From Rhizophagus irregularis (lineage: Eukaryota; Glomeromycota; Glomeromycetes; Glomerales; Glomeraceae), in contig NC_089431.1 in NCBI RefSeq assembly GCF_026210795.1, positions 2,666,001 to 2,730,000 of the forward strand: DNA of 64,000 nt, written 5' to 3'. How positions within the stretch are numbered: position 1 is the first letter of the stretch; the number at the start of each line of letters is the position of its first letter. The position numbers and the translations under genes were made by a program. Of the stretch, positions 39,701 through 49,158 are shown piece after piece. The notes under the pieces are model-generated. The model made no database searches. It worked only from the letters and a program-made list of their open reading frames with translations, and was not told the DNA's origin.

Positions 39701-40962
39701 TCCCCCTTTAAAATCAAGTCATCCAAATTGTCAGAATTGCCAGGTGTAGTGCTAATAACCTCAATAGGGCTGGTTATCTGGTCAAAAGTTTCTTTAGTGA
39801 TCCCAGTAGTCTTGAACGAACTTTGTTTCTTTTTGCCTAATAATCCTAATTCGTTCATTAGTGTTATATCATCATCTACGGGAATTTAATTTCCTGAATT
39901 CACTGACTTGAAGATAGTATTTTCATCAGTAGTTGAAGGTTTGTCTTATAATCAGAGTTCTGGAGAAAGAAAAGTTTCAATAACTTTGTTACACTTCTTA
40001 TTCAGACAAATTGCCTCTCCATTTACCAAATGCTTTTCGAGACATTTCTGATTTCACACAAAGCTAAAGTAAATTCTTTAAATGGTAAGAATTTCTGAGG
40101 TAAGTAAAGACCTTCTCTACATAACAAACATGGGTCTACTTCTGAAAAAACAGTATTTTCAGGAAGAATATTTGTACTTTTGAAAATATTAATTGCAAAA
40201 GCTTTGATAGGATTTGTATACATGTTGCCCGCTTTTGATTACTAACCAGAGAATAAGCGATCAAAAAAGGTCTGTCTTTCATATCACTTGTAAATTTCGC
40301 AGGAGAAGATATTCCCTTTGGGATTAATTTTTACCAGCAATTACGCATTGCATTTCGTCATTTTGTTAATCCTCCTGCAAATCGATAAAAATGATTTCAT
40401 AATTAGCATACACATTCCCAAATCCTTTCATGTATATGAAAGTTGCTGAAGCTAAAAATGGTGTCACAAATAAGTAATTGTGGAATATTTGCGATATGTG
40501 GTATTGCAAAATATTGCAGATTTTGAAGTCTATATATCCACAATTCCGCAATCCGTAATTAGACGCAATTCTGCAATTTTTTGCAATTTTGCAAATGATC
40601 TGCAATTTCATAATTAATTGCGGAATTGCAGATCATTTGCAGAATTGCAGATTACCTGCAAAAAAAAGAATAATTTTTTTTAATAAATGTAATTTTTTTA
40701 ATTAATTAATAAAAAAACTGATTTCTTCTTATTACTAAAAGTAAAAAAAATTCAGTTTTTCATTAATAAAATTTTTTAAAATAAATCATTTATTTTTTAG
40801 AAAAAATATACTGGCCGGTTAATTCGATGGTTGTTAATATTAATAGTTAATGATCTGGATTAGATTATCGGATAGCATAGTACAAATCACATAAGAATTG
40901 CATTACGCAATTTTAAATTTTTTTTTTCATTTTAAAAAAAACAATACTGTTTTTTTTTGTAA

Positions 40963-42450
40963 ATTCTGGCCTAGAACTTGGAAATGAAGACCGGTGAGTA
41001 TTTTAAGGGGAGGAAGTGGAGGGGTTTTTTTTTTGTTTTTTTTTATGTAAGAACGTTTATTAACGTTTTTTTACTTCTTTTTTTTGTAGATTTCAGCCTG
41101 GAACTTGGAAATGGAGACCGGTGAGTATTTTAAAGAAAGGGGAAGCAGTTTTTTGGTTTTTTTTTTATGTAAGAACATTTATTAACATTCTTTTACTTCT
41201 TTTTTTGTAGATTTTGGCCTGGAACTTGAAACTTGAGACCAGTAAGTATTTTAAAGGGGGGAATGGGTTTTTTTTAGTTTTTTTATGTAAAAATATTTAT
41301 TAACGTTCTTTTACTTCTTTTTTTTGTAGATTTCAGCCTGGAGCTTGAAAATGGAGACCGGTGAGTATTTTAAAGAAGGGAGTGGGTTTTTTTATTTTTT
41401 TATATAAGAATATTTATTAACGTTCTTTTACTTCTTTTTTTGTAGATTCTGGCCTGGAACTTGAAAATAGAGACTGGTAGGTGTTTCTAAAGAGGAAAGC
41501 AGGGGTTTTTTATGTAAGAACATTTATTAATGTTCTTTTACTTCTTTTTTTTTGTAGATTTTGGCCTGGAACTTAGAAATGAAGACCGGTGAATATTTTA
41601 AAAGAGAAAGTAGGTTTTTTATTTTTTTATGTAAAAACGTTTATTAACGTTCTTTTACTTCTTTTTTTTTGTAGATTCTGGCCTGGAACTTGGAAATGAA
41701 AACCGGTGAGTATTTTAAAGAGAGGGAAGCAGTTTTTTTTTTTATGTAAGAACGTTTATTAATGTTCTTTTACTTCTTTTTTTTGTAGATTCTGTCCTGA
41801 AACTTGGAACTTAAGACCAGTGAGTATTTTAAAGGGAAGGACACTGGTAAAAAAATGATTTATCCTACACATATCTTACACATATTGGGTACTCAAAATG
41901 TAGAAAATCATACACAAATAATACACATATCATACACATATCGGGTACTAATATATATATCATACATATATCAGGTACCTGATAGGTATACTATATATAT
42001 AAGTACCCGATATGTATATGATATGTGTATTATTTGTGTATGATTTTCTACATTTTGAGTACCCGATATATGTAAGATATGTGTAGGATATGTGTAGGAT
42101 AGACCATTTTTTTACCAGTGGGAGTGGGTTTTTTTTGGTTTTTTTATGTAAGAACGTTTATTAACGTTTTTTTACTTCTTTTTTTTTTGTAGATTCTGGT
42201 CTGGAATTTGGAAATGAAGACCAGTGAGTATTTTAAAGGGGAGCGGGTTTTTTTTATTTTTTATGTAACGTTTATTAACATTTTTTACTTCTTTTTTTTG
42301 TAGATTCCAGCCTGGAACTTGGAAATAGAAACCGGTAGGTATTTCTAGAGGAAAAGCAGGTTTTTTATATTTTTTTTATGTAAGAACATTTATTAACATT
42401 CTTTCACTTTTTTTTGTAGATTCCAGCCCAGAACTTTGATTAGTATTATT
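40963..42450 (+). repeat. Tandem array B: eleven exon/intron-like units with invariant 31-nt blocks
   Basis: Exon-like blocks, core ATTCTGGCCTGGAACTTGG, are at 40963-40993, 41090-41120, 41211-41241, 41330-41360, 41446-41476, 41558-41588, 41675-41705, 41789-41819, 42193-42223 and 42304-42334, plus a partial one from 42420. All ten complete blocks are exactly 31 nt. Spacers vary (80-96 nt, apart from one with an insertion). Donors are GTGAGT (6), GTAGGT (2), GTAAGT and GTGAAT. Acceptors are T-rich followed by GTAG, except the first, which is GTAA. Each spacer has a GAACGTTTATTAACGTTC-type hairpin carrying a TTAAC branch-like sequence about 25 nt before the acceptor. Confidence 0.88.
41842..42120. 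mobile_element. Fold-back CACTA-like MITE inside array B
   Basis: Ends CACTGGTAAAAAAATG and CATTTTTTTACCAGTG, with GGA duplicated on both sides (41839-41841 and 42121-42123). The whole 279 bp is one long inverted repeat (for example ACACAAATAATACACATATC against GATATGTGTATTATTTGTGT). A second copy is at 58766-59351. Confidence 0.9.
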
Positions 42451-43054
42451 AAGTTCATCATTGTTATCTGTATTTGATTTAGTTTTTGGTGCAGTTGCAC
42501 CATTTCAGAAATTATGGTTTATTGTTTTTAATAAATAATAAATAAATAAATTTATTAAAAATTTTTTTTTGATTAAATTTATATTTATAAAACCAGTGTG
42601 TTTTTTATTAATTATCATTAGAAAAAAATTTAATTATCAGCCAATTAGAATTGCAGAATTGCGGGTTGCTAATCGCAATTCAGCTCAAAAATTCGCAATA
42701 TTGCGAATTTTGGAAATTATTTGCGAGCCCATCCTTAGCTGGAGTGTTAAGCTGAAAGAAAAATATCCATACCTGAATATTGTTTTATTAATAGCGTGGC
42801 CAAAAACAGCCAGAAGTGCTAAAGCATGACACAAAAATAAATGCAAATCAAGTCAAAAAAAATAATGCAAATATATATGTGATTCACACATCACACAGTC
42901 CCTGTTCATTTCGGCAAGAATTTTACCAAATATCTTCTGCACATTTCAGGTAATCTATCTCACATGATTATTACGACAATAATAATAACCTGATTTTTAT
43001 GTAATCTATTTTTGACCAGACACTAAATTTAAGATAAGTAAATTTAGAGTATTA

Positions 43055-43405
43055 TATTAGTTATGGAATAAAACTTACCAATTGATTCTGATATTAGTGT
43101 TGTGGATGGAGATTACAAACTTTTGAAGGCTCTAGGGTTAATAGTTGATGATGAAGAAACTGAGATAGTTAATGGGAATGACAAATTCGAGGTGGATGAA
43201 GATGATGATGATTAGGGACCGATGATGACGAAATATATAATGGGTTGGCTCATCATCGTAATATTATTTTTAGGGAATTCACCAGGCCGTCCAGGCATCT
43301 TTTAGATATTTCTGAGCAAGCAAAAAATGGATTATTTGACACATTTTCTAAATCTGATGTATTTGGATTGTTAAAACACATTAATGTCTGTATAATGCAA
43401 TAAAC
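43055..43405 (+). pseudogene. Coding-like fragment, acidic, unrecognised
   Basis: One frame reads SDISVVDGDYKLLKALGL and then a run of Asp/Glu codons ending in a stop. After a frame change it continues DEIYNGLAHHRNIIF and SRHLLDISEQAKNGLFDTF. The composition is protein-like but I know no family. Probably the remnant of a transposon or lineage-specific gene. Confidence 0.35.
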
Positions 43406-44573
43406 AAAATTGGCATATAACATTTTTTATGTATAATACAATCATACCACCCATATTCATGCATAGTACACAAGTTAAAAAATAAAATCCAATTTGTGAA
43501 TAACAAATATTTTATTTATTATAATGATGAACTATCAAACATGCTAAAGTAAGAAAAGTAAATTATAAAGTGTTAGGTTGTATACATACATTATGATGTT
43601 TTTCCACTAACTCTACTAATTATACAACCTTTTCATTTGACACTAATAACTTAAAAAAAGTTAATAAGATTTCTGAGTAAGTTGTCATAATTTGCTTCAT
43701 TCGCTTCCTGATAGATTGTAGCTCACTATTCTAAAGAATTTCCATGAGAAAACCAAAAAGTTTTAATTTCTTGCAATTGTTTTTTAAAGTTTCTATTTTC
43801 AAGTACCTTATCAAAGGAAAACCTCTCCATTACTGGATTATGAAATATCAGGTAAAGTGATCGTACCAAACATATGAAATCCATTCTTGAATTATAATTA
43901 ATTGCTTTGTTGTTATCCAATGATTCCAGAATATCATCTGGCATACATTTAAGCACTCCAGCGAATGGCATATTATCACCTTCCATTACACTGTATCTCC
44001 AGTCAGCAATCAAAATGTTTCCATTATTATCACGAAGAAAGTTGTATTTTTGAAGGTCCCTATGTACAATGTGGTATTGTGAATGAACAACTTTAAGGGT
44101 TTTGATAATTTTTTTAATATCTTCCTTTCACAGATTTTTGACTTTCATACAAAAAAGAGTCATAACCAGGGTATTTATATTGCTTAGAAGGAGTTTTGGA
44201 ATATGCGGTAAATTCAATTCTGAAAGTCGAGTCAATGCATTCCTTTCTTGTTTAAAACAAAACAAGTATTCATTCTTTTTTGCTATTTTTACAACTACAA
44301 GTTCTTTATTGCTGTCAATTCCTTCGTATATAATGCTAGTTCTTCCTGCACTAATAGATTGATTCAGAGTTATAGTAACACTGTCAAAATTTAATGATGG
44401 TTCAACCTAAGAGGACTCCATAATTATCATTAAGTATTTCCATCCTGTTGGAGGTTCAGAATCAGCATATTTGTAAATTCTCAAATGCTGTGTATTGATA
44501 CATAAATTGATTATCGCTAGTTTTAGTTATCTTATAGATAGGTATAATAATGCAATCTGTCAACACCACATAT

Positions 44574-45125
44574 TAGGGATGATTATGGTTCAATGAACCG
44601 CGGTTTGAACTGAGTCAACTCGACTCATGGTTCAGTTTGCTCGTACTCTGAACTGAACCGCTGAACCACGGTTCAGTTCAAGTTGACTTAGTTTAAACTG
44701 AACTGAACTGAACTGAGAATTGTATTTAATGATTATGTAATATCACTATCTCTTTAAAAGGTAAATCATTAAAATTAATTATTAATTTAACAGCAATTAA
44801 CATTTAAAAATTTTTATATTTATATATACAAAATTAAAAATTTTCACATTTGTATACAAAATTATTCAATATACTAATAAAAATAAAGAATTGAAAATTT
44901 TATATGATCAGCAAGACTTAAATTATAAATTTTAGTTTATTATACAATCCAATAACATGGATATTCAATAGTGTCTTGTTAAAATTGCCCAAATTAAACC
45001 TTTAATATGAACCGGTTCAGTTCACTGAACCGAACTTTTGAACTGAACCATGGCTCAGTTCATTCAAGACGTAAATCGAACTGAACCGGATCAGTTCAGT
45101 TCAGTTCGAGTCATGATCATCTCTA
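44574..45125. mobile_element. hAT-like MITE, TAGGGATGATTATG ends
   Basis: Left TAGGGATGATTATG and right CATGATCATCTCTA are inverted repeats. Flanking octamers CCACATAT and TCACATAT match at 7 of 8. The interior is rich in CGGTTCAGTTCA-type repeats in both orientations, so each half folds on the other. It separates the nuclease-like and kinase-like parts of the Crinkler-type gene. Confidence 0.8.
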
Positions 45126-45923
45126 TCACATATACATGTTGTTTTCGTGACTGAAGTTAGATCACTTTTTCATCAAATGCTATTGCATGTTCTACATCTG
45201 CATTTGCAAATTGGCTGGTTTGGCTGGTTCGCTTTCTTATTTCTCCAATGGCTGCAACATTCAACAGATCTAAAGGTCTTCTTTTTTGGATGAATATGAA
45301 ATCTGGTTTTTGAGTATTCAGTAACGGTTTAAGATATGTATCTGCAACTATAAGTTTTGTTCCCCTCGTCCTCTTTAATTCATTGCATTCTTCTATAAAG
45401 TATTCTTGCCATATGTCTTCAATTTTAGAAGCGTCAGGTTGATCCTGAAACCTTCCTCTCATACCTTGTCTGCATTGTGTTGTGGTCAATGTAAATGGAA
45501 AAGCCATTTCATTACCAATGGATTTCATCTGTTTATTTTTTTCAGTCTTCATCATAATACCTAAACATGAATAATTAAATAGCATCTGCAGAAAATGGTT
45601 GATGGGCTAAATGACATACCTGGTGAACTTAACCATGACTCTGCAACATAACGTACTCTCTTCACTTCACTTCTAAGACTGCCTACTTGTTGTATGACAA
45701 CTTGCTCAAATTCTCTTTTCAGAGAAACTATGTCAGGAATATTACCTTAAAAGAGTTTAGAGTTTAAAATTATTGTTAGGGAATGAAAAAGTTCGCATTG
45801 ACCAAAAATTTATTACAACTCACTTACCAATACCAGGTTGCTCTACGATAACGCGAATGTGTTTTTTGGGCGGGTTTGATGATAAGAAGCAGGAAAGAAG
45901 GACCCCGGAAAATACTTATATAG

Positions 45924-47365
45924 GTAAGGTCCCAAAAATATTTTTTATTATGATAGTAGCTCTAAGCATAGGTTTTTACTATGATCGCTAAGCATTGTTG
46001 ATATCTAACCTTAAAAATTATATAAAAATAAGCAAATCAATCTTCTAACCTAATTAAATTTTTATTATAACACATATAATTTATAAAATATATTTATTAA
46101 TTAATATATTTTATTAAATCCAATTTTAAATATGTTGTGAAGCTAAACTAAACATAATATACAAGTAGATTAACAATATTCAATTAATAAAGTTAATAAA
46201 CAGTAAAAGAAAAATTCGAAATTAATACTATAACAAAAAATGTAAATTTCTCCATAAGTATTATACTTACACCCATAAAAATTAATATGTAGGTAGTTTC
46301 GACCTTGCTGAACAATTTTCAATTAATTTAGAAAGTCGATTTCATTTGACCAAAGAGGTGTAATTACGCTCTGAAGTTGTAAACGGAGAAATGAAAAATT
46401 CGGAAGTTAGTACCGTAATGAAAAATGCACTTTTCTCCATAAGTATTATACCCACACTCATGAAAATTAATATATAAGTAGTTTCGCCCTTGCTGAACAA
46501 CTTTCAATTAATTTAGAAAGTCGATTTCATTTGACTGAAGTGGTGTAATTACGCTCTGAAGTTATAAACGAAAAAGTGAAAAATTTAAAAGTTATTACCG
46601 TTAAAAAAAATATGCTTTTCTATATAAATATCATACTTAGCCTTATGAAAATTAAAATACAAGTAGATTTAACTTGCTGAACAAACTTACTTAAACATAA
46701 AAGATAATTTGATATAACCAAAGTGGTGAGTAGTGAAATTATATTTTAAAGTAAAACATATTTATAGTAATTTTATTTAACAAAATAAACATGTATAATA
46801 TAGTAATTTTATATTAAAATAATACACTGAGTTTAATAAAAATTAAAAAGATACTATTGACAGATAATTAATAAAACATTGAAAAAAAAAAATTTCATCA
46901 AAAAAAAATTTTTGTTTATGTATTTATATAAAATTGTGAAATGTAGTACAAAATTAACACTCACCGTTAGTGAAAATAAAATAAAAATTAATTATAAATT
47001 CAATATATAATATTTTAAAAAGTTATATAAATATGAAAAATAAGCAACTAAAAACTCTTAGTATTTTAAAATAATACCAAAAATATGCAATTTAATTATC
47101 TTACATAGTATAAAATTTTCTTAAAATTAAGCATTATAAAATTCTTACATTATAAAACTTTACTATGTTGGCTAAGCTATACTTCTCAGTAGAATTAAAA
47201 AGTCAATGTCAAAATATTATAGCATAGCCAAAAACAATTACGTCAGTACAAATGTTTACTAATAAAACATATAATTACGGCGAATTATGGCATTTTAATT
47301 ATATCTGTCATAATTCAAAAATTCAATTCCGCTGATAAGTATAGGCTAAGCACCTTGGTACCTTA
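45924..47365. mobile_element. hAT-like element with ~180-bp internal tandem repeats
   Basis: Ends GTAAGGTCCCA and TGGTACCTTAC are inverted repeats of 10/11. Flanking TTATATAG and ATATATAA match at 6 of 8. Inside, three units of about 180 bp (about 46205, 46390 and 46575) share GTAGTTTCGACCTTGCTGAA and AAAGTCGATTTCATTTGAC. The same unit is in the element at 49304-50681, so the two are relatives. It lies in the first intron of the Crinkler-type gene. Confidence 0.6.
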
Positions 47366-47385
47366 CATATATAAGCATTTTCTGG

Positions 47386-48380
47386 TAGAGCTCCGAACGG
47401 GTCAGGTCAACCCGGGTGACCTGACGGGTTGACCCGAAAAATTCAGGTCAGGTAGCAAATTTAATGATCCGACCTCGGGTCGGGTCAGTCACAAGTCGGG
47501 TATCTGACCCGACCCGTTGACCCGATATATTTTGGGTCAATAAAAGACGTTTCGGCGTTTTTTATATATAAAAAATGCCAACCCGTTTTTTTGACTCAAA
47601 TCCGACATTTGTTCATAAAAATAATAATAATAAACGTCTTTTTTTAATGAAAAAACGCCGAACCCGACGTTATTTCATTAAATAAATCAAAAAAACGTTT
47701 TTTAATGAAAAAACGCCGAAACCGACGTTATTTCATTAAATGAATGAAAAAAAAACGTTTTTTAATGAAAAAACGCCGAACCTGACGTTATTTCATTAAA
47801 ATAAATAAAAAAAAACGTTTTTTTAATGAAAAACGCTGAATCCGACGTTATTTCATTAAATGAATAAAAAAAAACGTTTTTTTAATGAAAAAACGCTGAA
47901 CCTGACGTTATTTCATTAAATGAATAAAAAAACGTTTTTTTAATGAAAAAACGTATAACCCGACGTTATTTCATTAAATAAATCAAAAAAAGACGTTTTT
48001 TTAATGAAAAAAAAGCCGACCTGACGTTTTTCATTAAATGAATCAAAAAAACGTTTTTTTTTTAACATCAACGGGTTGGGTCAGGTACCCGACCTGACCC
48101 GATATAAAAAACGTTTTGGCGTAATCTAATATGTAAAAAAATGCCAAAACGTTCTTTTCCACAAAATAATTGTAAAAAAAAACGTTAGAGCTTTTTCTTA
48201 TAATTTGATATATAAAAAACGCCGAAACGTTTTTTTGATCCAAAATATCGGGTTAACGGCCGGGTCTGGGAAGTACCCGAACTGACCCGTGATATTCGGG
48301 TCGGGTCATCAAATTCGTGACTCCCCCTCGGGTCGAGTTAAGTCAATTACCCGACCCTACCCGACCCGTTCAGAGCTCTA
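47386..48380. mobile_element. hAT-like MITE with perfect 8-bp duplication, TAGAGCTC ends
   Basis: Left TAGAGCTCCGAACGGGTC and right GACCCGTTCAGAGCTCTA are inverted repeats with one mismatch. TTTTCTGG is duplicated exactly (47378-47385 and 48381-48388). Subterminal regions are unusually G+C-rich and made of GGGTC/GACCC motifs. The centre is a satellite-like array. No transposase is visible. Confidence 0.92.
47590..48055. repeat. ~60-bp tandem repeats inside the TAGAGCTC element
   Basis: About eight units of the form AACGTTTTTTAATGAAAAAA CGCCGAACC... GACGTTATTTCATTAAAT, with small variations in A-run length. Every unit can pair AATGAAA with TTTCATT, so the array can also fold as a series of hairpins. 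Confidence 0.85.
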
Positions 48381-48907
48381 TTTTCTGGGTCCTAGGAAAG
48401 AAAAGCACAAGATTAAGTAAGTATTCAGTATTATTGGCAGATACAAATAAAACCTATAAGAGAATGTACCAGGCTTTAGAAGATTTTTCAAACAATCAAC
48501 TATCTCATCGTCATCAAGGGTAGGAAAGAGATCTTCTACTTCAGTTCTTTTATTTGGGTTATTAAGAAAGAAAGCGCATAGCGCACCTTTTTCTTCTTTT
48601 GTGAGATTGAGAGATTTGATTGCACTATAGACGAGAGATGACATAATTATCTTATTGAGACGTACAGTTGTACAGTAGAATTTAGATTTAAGAAATTGTT
48701 ATTTTATATATAAGAAATCGATTGTCGCACAAATTGATCTGACTCATCAGTTGATCAGTTACACAACTAACTTAATACAGATATCTGTCACACCAGATTA
48801 CAAAAATCATGCTTTACAATATTTTATATAAAAAAAGTGCTAAACTTTGAGATTGTGATACGCATCACAGTCTTGGGATTTTGTAGTTTTTACATATCAG
48901 ATGATAA

Positions 48908-49061
48908 GGGCAGTGACATTTATTACGTAATATCCATTTACTATAAGCCCATACTCCCCCACCCCCATGTAATATGAAAAATCTTATGTTACACTTATAT
49001 GTTATATGACCTTTAAATACCCTCCCACCCCTAAAATATTACGTAATAAATGTCACTGCCC
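48908..49061. mobile_element. Harbinger-like MITE with TAA target duplication
   Basis: Inverted ends GGGCAGTGACATTTATTACG and CGTAATAAATGTCACTGCCC are perfect for 20 bp and extend further. TAA is present on both sides (48905-48907 and 49062-49064), as for PIF/Harbinger elements. The 154-bp interior has no coding capacity. Confidence 0.85.
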
Positions 49062-49158
49062 TAAGCGAAAAGAATATTCACGGTACTTTATTAATGAGTG
49101 ATGAAAAAATAAATACAATAACTTGTTATACACAATAATAATATATAAGATTTGTAAA

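Larger units (their letters stand above)
40453..42737. mobile_element. hAT-like element carrying tandem array B
   Basis: The left end TAAAAATGGTGTCACAAATA and the reverse complement of the right end, TAAGGATGGGCTCGCAAATA, match at 15 of 20 positions. Flanking octamers GCTGAAGC and GCTGGAGT match at 6 of 8, suggesting an old hAT-type 8-bp duplication. Subterminal regions at both ends are full of GCAATT/AATTGC motifs (40480-40660 and 42640-42715). No transposase is recognisable. Boundaries are less certain than for the CACTA-like element. Confidence 0.6.
36310..42840 (-). pseudogene. Rhizophagus-type RING-like family gene, broken by three transposable elements
   Basis: Pieces on the minus strand line up as one gene once the insertions are ignored. 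From the 5' side they are: ~42745-42840 (LALLAVFGHAIN), 40230-40450 (FIYMKGFGNVYANYE), 40023-40223 (TVFSEVDPCLLC, a zinc-binding-like pair), 39705-39900 (NELGLLGKKKQSSF), 39120-39288 (ICEKCSEEIF and LPCKHIVHYDYI then CPTCPS, a RING-like Cys/His set), 36769-36925 (ETISELISFANIESKS) and 36310-36768 (KIDSAESKNEDAFQ, KLKLKHGKDGSQALVKSK, then KVYKLFNSIGKEKIAQIKS after a frameshift near 36455). I recall this domain order from a large uncharacterised Rhizophagus family, and the function is unknown. Several in-frame stops and the frameshift show that it is dead. Confidence 0.6.
43726..48644 (-). pseudogene. Crinkler-type nuclease-plus-kinase gene, disrupted
   Basis: First exon 48470-48644 (acidic helical N-terminus, no LFLAK-type header seen), then 45620-45745 and 45157-45560, then a kinase-like part from about 44530 to 43726. 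The middle domain has QCRQGMRGR, KPDFIFIQ and IGEIRKR, a PD-(D/E)xK-like pattern in which the Lys position reads Arg. The last domain shows a kinase layout: VVVKIAK (lysine), IVHRDLQKYNF (HRD loop) and ADW in place of DFG. This nuclease-kinase order is known for Crinkler-type proteins, which many eukaryotes use as effectors. Breaks: a stop and an element insertion after the nuclease-like part, a frameshift near 44480, a stop near 44408 and another near 44129. Two elements fill the first intron. Confidence 0.6.

Noticed and set aside
37284-42450. The tandem arrays as CRISPR arrays
   Set aside because: Spacers are not unique and the units are homologous throughout, with splice-like signals; the genome is eukaryotic.
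40963-42450. Array B as a repeat-protein gene with spliced 31-nt exons
   Set aside because: Joining three blocks cycles all frames and most copies give TGA or TAG in one of them (for example GGA ACT TGA), so no continuous product results.
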